DNA of 64,000 nt, from NCBI GenBank assembly GCA_030374805.1, contig JARGSG010000005.1:186001-250000 (forward strand), in the 5' to 3' direction. The notes under the pieces are model-generated. The model was not told the origin of the DNA. It made no database searches and was given only the letters and a program-made list of their open reading frames with translations. The position numbers and the translations under genes are program-made. Shown here piece by piece: positions 42,725-53,308 of the stretch. The stretch is from Gracilaria gracilis (lineage: Eukaryota > Rhodophyta > Florideophyceae > Gracilariales > Gracilariaceae). The first letter of the stretch is position 1. Each line of letters opens with the position of its first letter.

Positions 42725-45700
42725 GGGCCACCCCTAACCGTGAATTGGAAGGCCCGTCGATACCGGAACGGGAAACCTTAATGGTGGAAAAAGAAGAATC
42801 AGATGTACCCAATGTGGTGTGTCTAATGAAGTACAATAACTATAAACTTAATGCTTCAGTAAGCTTTCTCAATTACCTACAGGTCCCCGTTGCGTGTGTA
42901 CTCGATACCGGCGCCGGTCCGAATGTGCTAAACGCTCGCGTCATACCCGATGCGGTCTTGCGGAACATTCGGCCTGCCCCGACTATCAACCCGCTGGTGG
43001 ACGCTAATGAGCGCCCACTGCACCTTAGAGGAATGTTAACCACTGTGGTACAACTTGGAACCTTGAAGGTGAAGCTCAATTTCTTTGTGGTGGATCGTCT
43101 GGCGACAGACTGTATCCTCGGGACCAACTTTATTGACAAACATGTCAAGGCAATTTTGCCAGGGTCCCGAACGGTCGCTCTCCGTCAAGGTGGTCGTATT
43201 GCCATACTGGGTAATACGCAGACCAAAAATGGTTGGCGTAAGAAGCCGAGGTTCAATATACCCACCGAAACGGTTTCAAACAAGATACGGCTCACCAAAT
43301 TGGTTTCAATTCCGGCTATGACCCAAATGGTAGTGAATGTCTCATGCGCAGTTCCAGGATTGGTAATGCTACAGAACCATCCTAGGTTGGCAGAAAGACA
43401 TCTCGCCTTGATTGCAAACGGGATTATCGACAATATCCCTAACCAATCCTTCAAGGTGTACTTGAGTAACTTTAGCAATCACATTGTTAAGTTACCCAAG
43501 AATACCACTATTGGAATCGCACTGCCGGCACCACAAGGGGTTTTCACGGTCTCACCTAATGTGTTGGGCGAGGTCGCCACCTCCAAGGAAGGGGGAGGAA
43601 CAGATGCGCCATACCCTGCATATGCGCCCCCGTTATCGACAAACACCAAAATGGAACAGAAGATCGCCAATACCTTTAAGGTTAGGGATCAGCAAAAGAC
43701 TATGGAATTGGACCCAGTGCGGAATTGGAGAGAGGAAGTCCAGATCGGTGCGGAGAACCAGGCTCTCCGAGACCGGATCCTCAGTCTCTTAGAAGAATTT
43801 GAACCCATGTGGTCGGGCCGGTTGGGCCAAATTGAGGCTACAGAGCACCGTATTGATATGGTGCCTGGCTGGAAACCCATTTACCAGCAGCCTTACCGTG
43901 CAGGTCCAAAAGCCCGGGAGGTTGAGCTCAATGAGGTCGAGAGAATGCTCCGTGAAGGTGTCATAGAACCAGCAAATGCGGACTGGGCCAGCCCTGTGGT
44001 TCTCGTCACAAAGAAGAATGATACCCGTATGCGGTTCTGTGTGGACTACAGAAGACTGAATAGTATGACTATTAGGGATTCGTACCCAATACCTAGAATG
44101 GACGAGTGTATAGATTCGTTGGGCAACGCCAAGATCTTTACTACGCTCGATGCCAATTGTGGTTATTGGCAGGTACCTATCAGGGAAGAAGACAAGGACA
44201 AAACTACGTTTACTTGCCACGCTGGGTTATTCCGCTTTACGCGTATACCCTTTGGGTTGCGAAATGCCCCGGCTACCTTTCAGAGGGCGTTAGATATAAT
44301 CCTTTCGAAGGTGAAGTGGAGAACCGCTCTGGTATACATCGACGATGTAATCATATATTCCAGAACGGTAGAGGAACATTTCCACCATGTTAGGGAAGTT
44401 TTGAACCTTTTGAGGGAATCTGGAGTAACCTTGAAGCTCCGCAAGTGCGAATTCTTCACCCAAGAGGTAGAATACCTTGGTCATATCATCAGCCCTGGGA
44501 GGTTAGAAGTTACGCCGCGGAATATCCGGGCCGTGCAGGAGGCGAAGCCACCCACGTCCCAGACGGAAATCCGATCCTTTATAGGTTTGTGCAATGTGTA
44601 CCGCCGGTTTATCAAGGGATTTGCCAAGATAGCGGCTCCCCTCAACAGGAAGCTGCTGAAAGGTCAACCTACAAGGTTTGAATGTCTTACCAATGAGGAA
44701 ATGGATGCGTTCGAGGCGCTGAAACATGCGCTCTTGACACCTCCCATCTTGGCATTACCCAAAGCTGGTTTACGATACACGTTGGATACTGACGCTTCGG
44801 ACGCCCAAATTGGTTGTTGTCTTATGCAGGAGCAAGAAAAACGGCGACAAACTACCTATAGGGTACTGGAGCCGTGCTTTGCACGCTGCAGAAAAGAACT
44901 ACACAACAACCGAAAAGGAATGTCTGGCAGTAGTCTGGAGCATGTTGATGCTCCGTCCCTACCTATATGGTGAAAGGTTCACGCTTCGAACCGACCATGA
45001 TGCCCTACGGTGGATACTGGGTCTGGCCGACGCATCAGGCAGACTTGCCCGATGGCGGTTACGACTTTCAGAGTTCGAGTATGACGTACAGTACCGTCCA
45101 GGTATCAAGCACAATGTCGCAGACGCGATGTCTCGCATTACCACAGATGGTTTGGACACCGAGCCGGTAGAGGATGATATCCCATGCTTTACCATCTCTA
45201 CCAACCCTGATGGTGATACCTTAGAAGGTTACTGGACTCTACCCGAAGAGGATACGTGGTTTAGTGATGCCATCGCTCGGGAAATACTCGCCCTCGAGGA
45301 AACAGACGTCATGCCAATTACCCGCGAGGAATTCCTGAGAGAGCAAGCAAACGATGTTTATTGCCGCTCTCTCATGGACCAAGTAGGTATGAAAGACTCG
45401 AACTTTGACGTCGACCGAAATGGTTTCCTGGTGAGGCGAGCTCCTATTGATGGTTCCCTACAGAAGGTAGTGCCCAAGGTGCTGCGCCCTCGGGTGCGGT
45501 ACCTAGCCCACTACCCAAGGCTATCAGGACACCCTGGAGGTACGAGAATGTACTACACCTTGAGGCAAGGGTACTACTGGCCTCATATGGCTAATGATAT
45601 ATATACCTTTGTAGGTCAATGTGAATCTTGCGTACGTACCCGTGGAGGTCTCCGGAAGCACAGGAAATACTTGAAGTTATTCCCTGCAGCGGGGTCCTCT

Positions 45701-47003
45701 CGAGTTCGTCGCAATAGACCTTCTGGGTCCATTACCAAAAACCACAAGGGGATATCAGTACATCATCGTAATCACCGACAGGTTCTCGAAGCTCACGCGA
45801 GCGATACCCTTGAAGGACACGAAATCGACGACCCTCGCGGTGGCGTTCTTGAACAATTGGATCTACCCGTATGGTGCACCGCTTTATCTACTTACCGACA
45901 ATGGTTCGAACTTAGCTTCGAAGTTCTTTGAAGCTGTTTGTAACCTCTTGGGTATTAAGCACTACTTCACTACTGCCTACCATCCGCAAACGAATGGGCA
46001 AGTGGAGCGCTTTAACCGAACACTGGTATCTAGGCTGCGACATTATACGGAAGAACACCAAACTGGTTGGGACGAGCTCGTGCAGCCCTTGACATATGCA
46101 TATAACCTTCAGGTTCATCGAGCGACGCAAACTACGCCGTTCGATCTAATACTGTCAAGACACCCACCAGGTATTGTTGTTGAAGGGGACCCATTAGGAC
46201 AAGAAGCCGCCGGAGCGCTCACACCGTCACAGGTCAAACGGAATACCCTTTTGAGGTTGAGACGTGCTCTCAAGTATGCTGAGAGCAAGCTCACAGCATC
46301 CCAGAAGAGGTACAAGGAGGACTACGACCGTAAGGTAACCCAAGTGGTAACGGCTACGCCGGGTCAATATGTCTTTATTGACCACCCTCCGAAAGGAGCT
46401 AAACCACGACCGGGTGATGAAGCTGATGATGAAGCTATTGATAGAGATATCAATTCTAAGCTTCTTCCGAAATCATCGGGACCTTTCAAGGTAGTTCGGT
46501 CGACCGACCACACGGTAACGGTGAACCAAGATGGTGTAGAGAATACAATCTCTATTGACCGAATCACGGTTGCACCTCAGACGGTTCAGTCCAGGAAGGA
46601 ACGCGGAGAATCCGCGCGTGACCCACAAGCGGTTGCCCTGAGGACTCAGCCCCGGGAAGACGGGACACCCATCGAGGTTAATGATGACGCACAGGGTGAC
46701 GACCCAGACTACGTACCACCTGCGGGGATTACGGTTGCTCCTTCAGAGGAAACACCTACCCCTAGTGGTACCGATGCTCATCTAAACCAAAGTGGTGAAA
46801 CGATACCAGCCCAGGTCTCTAATGAGTTCCCAGTGGAACGCCTTGTAGGTCACCGCCGTACCCAAGAAGGTCTGAAGTACACAGTACGCTGGTATGGCTG
46901 GGGGGCTGACGGTGATACCGCCGAGCCGCCCTCAGCCATACCACACCATTTCAGGGTAAGCTACTGGAACCGCAAAGGAGAGGACATGCCGAATGATGGG
47001 TAA
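42703..47003 (+). CDS. pol: element G pol: protease, RT, RNase H, integrase, chromodomain
   Basis: Domains in order: protease L-D-T-G-A-G (near 42900); RT with C-V-D-Y-R-R-L-N, L-D-A-N-C-G-Y-W-Q and the catalytic Y-I-D-D (44335-44346); RNase H with L-D-T-D-A-S and later T-D-H-D-A-L-R-W and V-A-D-A-M-S-R; integrase zinc residues (H-x-x-x-H, C-x-x-C), L-T-D-N-G-S-N and N-G-Q-V-E-R-F-N-R; a G-Q-Y-V-F-I-D C-terminal fold; and a chromodomain (V-E-R-L-V-G-H-R, V-R-W-Y-G-W) ending at 47003. Two frame changes lie in homopolymers: AAAAA near 44835 and GGGG near 45691. All catalytic residues are present, so apart from these the polyprotein is complete. Confidence 0.9.
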
Positions 47004-47917
47004 ACCTTAGAGGTAATGCAGTCCCCCAAGGAAGGGGGAAAAGCACATTGTAATGAGGAGTACCAAAGTCGGTTCGGACGCTCACCGGGAAGGTACAACC
47101 AGAAGGAAGCATTCCATGAGGGTACGTCCAAGGAGCGGTAGCGCTAAAGACGGACGCACCGTTGTACGCGCGCCGTTGCACACGCGCCATGCACGTGCGC
47201 GGCACGCGCGCGAACCCGCACGGTGGAAACATTCAAAAAATTGTATCTTTTTAATTGACGAGGCATACGCGCGCTTCTCGTGGCGCGCCGTGCGGAGTAA
47301 CCGATTCGGTTTACACTATTGTGTGTAGGGAGCGAGCAACGGCATGGTCAAAAAAATCTAAGTATTTTGACCGTGCCGCGCTCCCGAATCGGCCATTCCC
47401 AGCCTCTGAAACCCCTTGGTTCTCGAGATACAGACCAAAAGGGTTTTCTGCGTTTTCACTACCATATGGAGGGGTAATTTTCCGGTCAAATATTTTGATT
47501 CGCCTTGCAAGTAACCTCCAGGGTGAAACACCGCACGTGCGCCCATGCATGGTGAGAGGCCATGCAGACCAATCCAGGTACATTGCTGGCCACCGCGCGC
47601 AAGCGCGTGGCACGTCACCTCACCTCACGGGGAGGCCAAACCGCTCGCTGCCCCGCGCGGAGGCGAAGCGTCGTACCATCATGGTGAATCCATACTACGA
47701 GCACGCAAATGTGGCTCCAGATGGAACCAATTTACCTACAAGGAACTACGCTTCACCCACCGTGGTACGCTGGTCTAAGGAAGGGGGAGGGGAGCTGTTT
47801 TCGCGTTTCCGCCTCGCAATGCCCCTCGATGGAAATTGGAACCTAACATGGAAACACATAACTTTTAACTTTACTGAAAGAGCAATACCAACAGGGATGC
47901 AGAAGTGGTTACGACAA
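47004..47917. other. spacer between pol and antisense ORF of G
   Basis: About 0.9 kb with no supported gene. It includes a strongly CG-rich, alternating purine-pyrimidine tract (47150-47225, repeated GCGCG/CACGCGC) and weak inverted repeats. It could hold the 3' ends of both converging transcripts. Confidence 0.6.
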
Positions 47918-50302
47918 TCAACCTGATGGGTTAGTGGCAAAGTGAGGCCCCGAGGAGCCTCCAGCTGAGGATCCCCGACCCGGAGTGGTGTTCTGATGGG
48001 CTCCCGGCCAAGGCTGGAAGAGGTGAGCCTGGCCTGGAGCCTGGCTGGGCGCGCTACCATGACCCACGGGGGTACTAGCAGGCACGCTGACGCCTGGCAT
48101 CACGTCGGCACCCATCGGAGGTGGCGCGCTCGCCTGCGCAACCGACGGAGGTGCCGACGACCCGATGTGGAGAGGAGCCTGCGTAGCGGCTAGAAGGCCG
48201 GGGTTCAGGCTAGCACCAAATAGGGGATCCTCCAAAGGGTTTGTAGGCGTCGGGCCCATGGCCGTCGCTAGGCCTGCCACCTGGTTGGTAGCCATCTGGT
48301 AGAGCTCGACCTGAAACCGGTTCCGGAACTCACCAATTTGGGAAAAGGATCGCATGTACTGTGCATGACGAGGCAGGATGCTTTCCAGAAGGGTAAGAGC
48401 TTCGACCACAGAGGTAGGACCCGCCCGCTGGAAGTTCACCACACAGGCTTGGCGGACCCGAGCCATTAAACCTGAAATGGCCTGGGAGTCCACCTGAGAG
48501 GGGACAGGCGCCGCAGCCGCAGCCATGACACCCCCGAGGATAGCCCGCGGAGGCCCATCAACCCGTGTGGTACTAGGGAGAAGAGGAGTGGCACCAGTAT
48601 GGGCAGGCGTATTGCGTCCCTCTGGAGCGGGAGTAGGCGCTGAAGTGACCACAGGGGTAGCTGCTGGCGATTCCACCACGGTTGGGAATGGCTCGGGACT
48701 CCCTGGAGGTCCCTGATCGGTCGGAGCCCCGGGATAGCGCTGCTCCGCGCGGGATACAACCTTCCAGGACACCGGATCGAAAACCTCCCACCCCTGCTTG
48801 GCTCCCCACGGGAAACTCTCCACTTGGGTAAGCAACGATTCCAGCTGCTCGATAGAGTAGTCCGTACCTGCCACAATGGTTCCGATTCCAAATAGACGAA
48901 TGTCGCGAATGACCCTCGGGGGAATGAAGAACATACGACCAGGAGGTTGCACACCGTCACGGTAAATCTCGGCTTCTCGAGAACGACAATCCCAGTCAAT
49001 ACCGTCACGGGCAGCCTGCAGAGCCAAGATGGCCACCAATACGGCCCATTCCGCGAGGGCAATCGACCAAATGAGGTAATACCGATCGTGGTTACGGGTG
49101 ATGTAGCTCCCGAAGTAAGCCAATACCGGTGGGGTTGGGACGCTAAGCGACATCGGTACCTCATAGGCATTCCACCATTCAGGTCGGGCCACATACCAAG
49201 AGGTTCTTCCCTTATTAGGTTGTGAGAAAAACTCCACATTATGGAACCCATGCATGACGCGGTTGAAGCTGGACCGGGTGCGAATGCGAGCCTCGGTGGC
49301 AGCATCCACCCCCCACCTACGACGGTTAGCCCAATGGATGGTATTGTAAGGCCTATCGAAGCAAACCAAATGTGGTGAAGCCGGAAGGTACTGCTGCGGA
49401 AGGGAGTCGTACTGACAGATCTTCACAACTAGACGTCGGTAATAATGGAGCTCCGGTTCAATACGAACATACGGCAGATCGCTGGGATAAAGCGGGGGGA
49501 TGAAATACCTCATTGGTGTGTGTCGCTGGCGGCTGTCATAGCACTCCACCCGACCCTGACGAGGTTGAGATTCCTTATCCCGACGGTGGAGCGTTTGGGG
49601 GACGGAGCGGAGACGCTCGCAATCCCAACGAAACAAACCCAAGTAGGTATCCAAAGTCGGACGGCGCAAGACGCCGGGAAGCGATGTGTTCCCCGGCGCC
49701 ACTGGCCAGTTCCGACGGTACAGCGTCGCTTGCGACACCATTCTCGGATCGACCCCGAAGGTACCATGTTGGGACACGTTCCAGTCGGCCGTGGTGAACG
49801 GCTCCAAACCATAATAGGAAATACCACGAGGAATCTCGGGCTCCGGACCATACGGGTCCCGGATCCCTTCGTGAATCCCTTGAGGTTGATTTGAGGAAGA
49901 CGGAACCGGCTGGCTCCGAAAACCAGTTTGGATGCGGGAATGGTACAAAGCAGCACCCCGAGAACCAGACTTGGCAATGCCGCTTCCGCGGCCGCGCGAG
50001 GGACCGGCACCCGACATGGTGTGATGAGTACCGCGAGGGAGTGGTTGAGACGGCGAGCATTCGACCGCAGGGGTGAAGCGAATCGGCTTTTTATCCACAA
50101 TGGGTGAGTCACTAGAGCTGATGCTCAAAACCTCCACCCGTTCGGGGCCCCATGCTGGTTCAACCATTAAGGCATCGGCATTGGTCGCCGATGGCGCGCC
50201 GTCCCTTGAGGTTACCGCGTCCGATTGACCAACATGGGGAACCGACAATCGCCGTGTACCGCTACGGGTGCGAGCCCGCACGCTGGTACCAGGGCTACCC
50301 AT
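47918..50302 (-). CDS. element G antisense ORF (aORF), 794 aa, intact
   Basis: One uninterrupted reading frame on the strand opposite gag-pol, from ATG 50302 to TGA 47918-47920. Residues 1-160 are basic, Ser/Gly/Pro-rich. Residues 260-530 form a Trp/Tyr/Arg-rich core: R-Y-F-I-P-P-L-Y near 268, E-L-H-Y-Y-R-R-L near 287, L-A-Y-F-G-S-Y near 397, a hydrophobic stretch Y-L-I-W-S-I..A-L-Q-A-A (about 409-431, possible membrane or buried helix), F-F-I-P-P-R-V-I-R-D-I near 460, and V-F-D-P-V-S-W near 510. The rest is Pro/Ala-rich with a second folded-looking piece (Q-A-C-V-V-N-F-Q). Homologous motifs in T1 and A argue for a real protein. Function unknown; position is that of env, but the strand is opposite. 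Confidence 0.85.
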   Translation of the reverse strand: MGSPGTSVRARTRSGTRRLSVPHVGQSDAVTSRDGAPSATNADALMVEPAWGPERVEVLSISSSDSPIVDKKPIRFTPAVECSPSQPLPRGTHHTMSGAGPSRGRGSGIAKSGSRGAALYHSRIQTGFRSQPVPSSSNQPQGIHEGIRDPYGPEPEIPRGISYYGLEPFTTADWNVSQHGTFGVDPRMVSQATLYRRNWPVAPGNTSLPGVLRRPTLDTYLGLFRWDCERLRSVPQTLHRRDKESQPRQGRVECYDSRQRHTPMRYFIPPLYPSDLPYVRIEPELHYYRRLVVKICQYDSLPQQYLPASPHLVCFDRPYNTIHWANRRRWGVDAATEARIRTRSSFNRVMHGFHNVEFFSQPNKGRTSWYVARPEWWNAYEVPMSLSVPTPPVLAYFGSYITRNHDRYYLIWSIALAEWAVLVAILALQAARDGIDWDCRSREAEIYRDGVQPPGRMFFIPPRVIRDIRLFGIGTIVAGTDYSIEQLESLLTQVESFPWGAKQGWEVFDPVSWKVVSRAEQRYPGAPTDQGPPGSPEPFPTVVESPAATPVVTSAPTPAPEGRNTPAHTGATPLLPSTTRVDGPPRAILGGVMAAAAAPVPSQVDSQAISGLMARVRQACVVNFQRAGPTSVVEALTLLESILPRHAQYMRSFSQIGEFRNRFQVELYQMATNQVAGLATAMGPTPTNPLEDPLFGASLNPGLLAATQAPLHIGSSAPPSVAQASAPPPMGADVMPGVSVPASTPVGHGSAPSQAPGQAHLFQPWPGAHQNTTPGRGSSAGGSSGPHFATNPSG

Positions 50303-50898
50303 GTGGTTCAAATAAGGATCGGGGGGTCACCATAAACGGATTCAACCTTGTCGGTCGGACGAAAAGCCACGGTGGCGCGAGCCCGCGTAGACAAACCGCA
50401 AAGGGGTGCGAAGGTAACCAGAAGGGATAACGGTGGAACAACCTCGATGGAATCAGCGGCAATGCCTCGAAGGGTTGGTACTCGAACCTCGAAGGGACAG
50501 AGAAACACGCCGCAACCAAGTGGGCGCCAAAATCCTTCACGGTACAGTGCCCACACGAGCTCGAAGGCGCAACCCGCCACCCCCACTGGGTATACGGACA
50601 CGGTAAAAGGGTCCAAGCCGGGCAGCCAAAAAGGCAGAACCTTGGAGGTATGCAATGGGCGCGCGTCGCGCCTAAACCACAAATGGGGATGAATAGGCCG
50701 CTGTCGGTGATAACCAAAGAGGTGGATAGAGCCGCAATCGGTGATGACCAAGGTGGTGAACAGAGTGCGTTCGGTGATGCCGAACCGACGCGACGCACGG
50801 CGTGAGATGGCACGAAGGCTGCGACAGGGACCAAATTGGTACGACGATGCAACCGACTTGGTGAAAGGATCTAGGAGCCACGAGGGCGTGGCTCAGGG
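50303..50898. other. region between aORF start and purine tract of G
   Basis: It carries overlapping ORFs on both strands (50348-50692 plus; 50295-50852 minus) without recognisable domains. It probably holds the leader and promoter of the antisense ORF, but no clear TATA box was found. Confidence 0.5.
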
Positions 50899-50911
50899 TA
50901 GGAAGGGGGTC
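50899..50911 (+). other. polypurine tract of element G
   Basis: TAGGAAGGGGGTC, with the purine run AGGAAGGGGG, immediately precedes the 3' LTR and would prime plus-strand DNA synthesis. Confidence 0.8.
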
Positions 50912-51419
50912 TGTAGTACAATGAGACCTCAATGGGTTGGTGCCACGTGGGCCTACTGGTGCGCCTTGCTGGCTGCACTGTACCCAATTGGTATTCTGTA
51001 TTTTATAATTTCTAATTTCTAATTTATAGTCTAGGATAGTTTAGCATTGCTGGCCCATGACAGTAGGTCATGGGCACAGCCGATGACGTCATGCCCGCAT
51101 GGGAGATCGGCGTCGGTGCACCTTGTATATATTGTGGTGCACCTCGCCTTCCCCCTCGGGTATTGTAAAGTCAGGCACCACTAGGGCAGTAACTATACCA
51201 TCTTGGTCACTTGCTACTCTATTACTATTCAGGTTTTACCGCGCGTCGACGTCTACTACCGTACACCTACACGGTCTAGACTAGTTGCCCCGCCGTTTGC
51301 CCCTGCGGGTTTCAGGTGCCCTACTACCATATTGGTTGTGTGTTTTTCCCCTTTAGGTTGAGCCCTCGCGCGCTCCCTCTACCAGGCGGACCCCACACCT
51401 TATCGGTATTTGTACGACA
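50912..51419 (+). repeat. 3' LTR of element G (508 bp)
   Basis: It is identical to 39907-40413 except for AGACCTC versus AGACGTC near the start and CCCCTTT versus CCCCTT near the end. It ends GTACGACA and is followed by CGTAT. Confidence 0.97.
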
Positions 51420-53188
51420 CGTATAATAATCAGGTACACCGTACAACGGGGCTTACTCCATTTGAACTAGTTCTTTCTCGTACTCCACCACCTGTGGCAC
51501 TCGAAACACAGCCTACGCTGGATCAGTTTCCATCTAAAAAGAGATACCGTGACAACTGGAAGACATGGCTCTCACAGCTGGTCCCCGCCGCACGACAGTC
51601 AATGGCGCGCTCAAAAGCCGCTTATATGCGTGATTTCGACACGCGAGCACCAAGGAACCCGCCGAATTTTAAAGCAGGAGATTATGTTTTCATCCGTAAA
51701 CATTACTGGAACCCAGGCAAGGAGAAGCGCCACAAACTCTCACCCGTCGCGGACGGACCGTTCATGACGATTGCGGTTGAACCCGACACTGTCGTTGTTG
51801 AGGTGGATCAAAATCATGAACGCATCTCCCGCGACCGCGTGGTGTTTGCACCCCCGCCGACGGATGCCCAGGGTACTGGTGAGCCCTCGACCGCTACAGT
51901 AGAGACAGAACCCACAGGCCACACTGGTTTGCTTCGCCCGTCAGAGTTGCGGCACTCGAACAGGGGACTCTCTGGCCTGCCGATTCTATCGGATTCTGAC
52001 CGTTTTTGTCCTAAGTTGAGTTAGTCCCCCCCTCGCGACGTAATCAGTCGCACTCTCGGCGCGTCGTCAACGCCACCCCATACCGCTCTATTTAAGGAAG
52101 GGGAGGAGCCATCTCATCGCCATCGCATGGATAATTCCGCGCCTTCGCGTGCTGCACCACGTGCTACACGGGATAATGACAGGACAACTGTACCAAAGAA
52201 CCTCTCCTGGGCCCCCGGTATACCGAAGTTGCCACCCCCTGAACACGCCGCAGCGGACTCGTCGGTTGACGTCCCTGCAACGCGGAACAGCACCAAGTAC
52301 ATTCAGTCCATGCAGGCGAAGCCGTTGTCTACACCGTGTAAGGCACCAGGGCACCGGAGCCCCGCGCACGATACGGGCACACCGCCCGAGGCGCAGGTGA
52401 GCTCGCACGTCCAGGACGGAGAAGTTACATCAGCAACGCAAGCGGCAACCGCACCCGAGGCGGGCCAAACCGTGGATACGTTGCCAGATGTACCGCAGGG
52501 GAGCCCCACCCGTGTCAAATGGAGCACATTTGTGCAACATGAACGTTCAACCGGGGGCCCGAGCTCGCAAGTTACTGCGCCAACTCCTGTAGACAGGGAG
52601 GTAGAACAAGCCACGGCGCAGGGCACTCACAGCCAACCGTTGCCATCGTCACGTGCACGCATGGCGAAGCCGGTCGAAGCTCGCCAACGGCTAACTTTGC
52701 CGCGTCAGCTGGATACGCCACCACCGTCGGAACGGCCGCCACCATGTAAGCTCGCGGTACGCCCACGAAGAAACCCCGCAGAGAAAGGAGCTACAACGAC
52801 ACGCGGGAACGTGATTCACGGCACCGCGAGGCGCTTGACCGTTGACCGAACCGTGGGAAACCACTGCGCGAGCGAGACTGGGGACACCACTCGGTATCAC
52901 CGGAACGCACCCACCGTCGATAGAGAGGCCTCTCAGCCGCCCACTGATGTCGTGACAACACGGCAAGGCCGGAAAGTCTTCTGAAAGAAGTTTATAGTTG
53001 ACCACATCGTGGAGCATTCTTACCACCCGATCGGGTACACACAGTATCTCGTCCGTTGGTACGGCTTTCCACCCGAGGCTGACTCGGACGAGCCAATTGA
53101 GCATCTCTCACGATCTAAAGTAGTGCAGTACCATCGGCGTACTCTCACGGAACTCCCGGCTAAGATCGACAACGCCCAAGTGGGATAG
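51420..53188 (+). pseudogene. pol: element A pol: integrase C-terminus, tail and chromodomain
   Basis: This continues the integrase gene after the G insertion (N-N-Q-V-H-R-T-T, P-F-E-L-V-L-S-R) and includes the D-Y-V-F-I-R-K strand of the C-terminal fold. A TGA/TAG region at 52022-52024 ends that frame; a second frame (52127-52984) supplies a Thr/Pro/Arg-rich tail. The chromodomain (F-I-V-D-H-I-V-E-H, L-V-R-W-Y-G-F, E-P-I-E-H-L) occupies 52985-53185 and ends at TAG 53186-53188. Arrangement and sequence parallel T1 (3-2506). Confidence 0.85.
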
Positions 53189-53308
53189 TGCGCCCCGAAG
53201 CGAAGGAAGTTGACGCAGAGCAGGAGAACTGGAAACAAGAAGAGGAAGGAACACTTTTGAAATGAAACAATACGTCTTAGACGGAAGTAGGTTTATTGGC
53301 CAGCAAGG

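Larger units (their letters stand above)
39907..51419 (+). mobile_element. full-length young Ty3/gypsy element G (11,513 bp), TSD CGTAT
   Basis: LTRs at 39907-40413 and 50912-51419 differ by one substitution and one base indel. CGTAT flanks the element (39902-39906 and 51420-51424). A primer-binding site follows the 5' LTR and a purine tract (AGGAAGGGGG) precedes the 3' LTR. It encodes gag with a CCHC knuckle, a complete pol with chromodomain, and a 794-codon antisense ORF. A second copy begins at 63165. The LTR identity and the second near-identical copy point to recent transposition. Confidence 0.97.

Noticed and set aside
50295..50852. overlapping ORFs in the leader region of G's antisense gene
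   Set aside because: No domains, and no match in the corresponding parts of T1 or A.
52127..52984. 286-codon ORF as a separate gene
   Set aside because: Its place between integrase and chromodomain, and the matching Thr/Pro/Arg-rich tail of T1, show it is part of element A pol.
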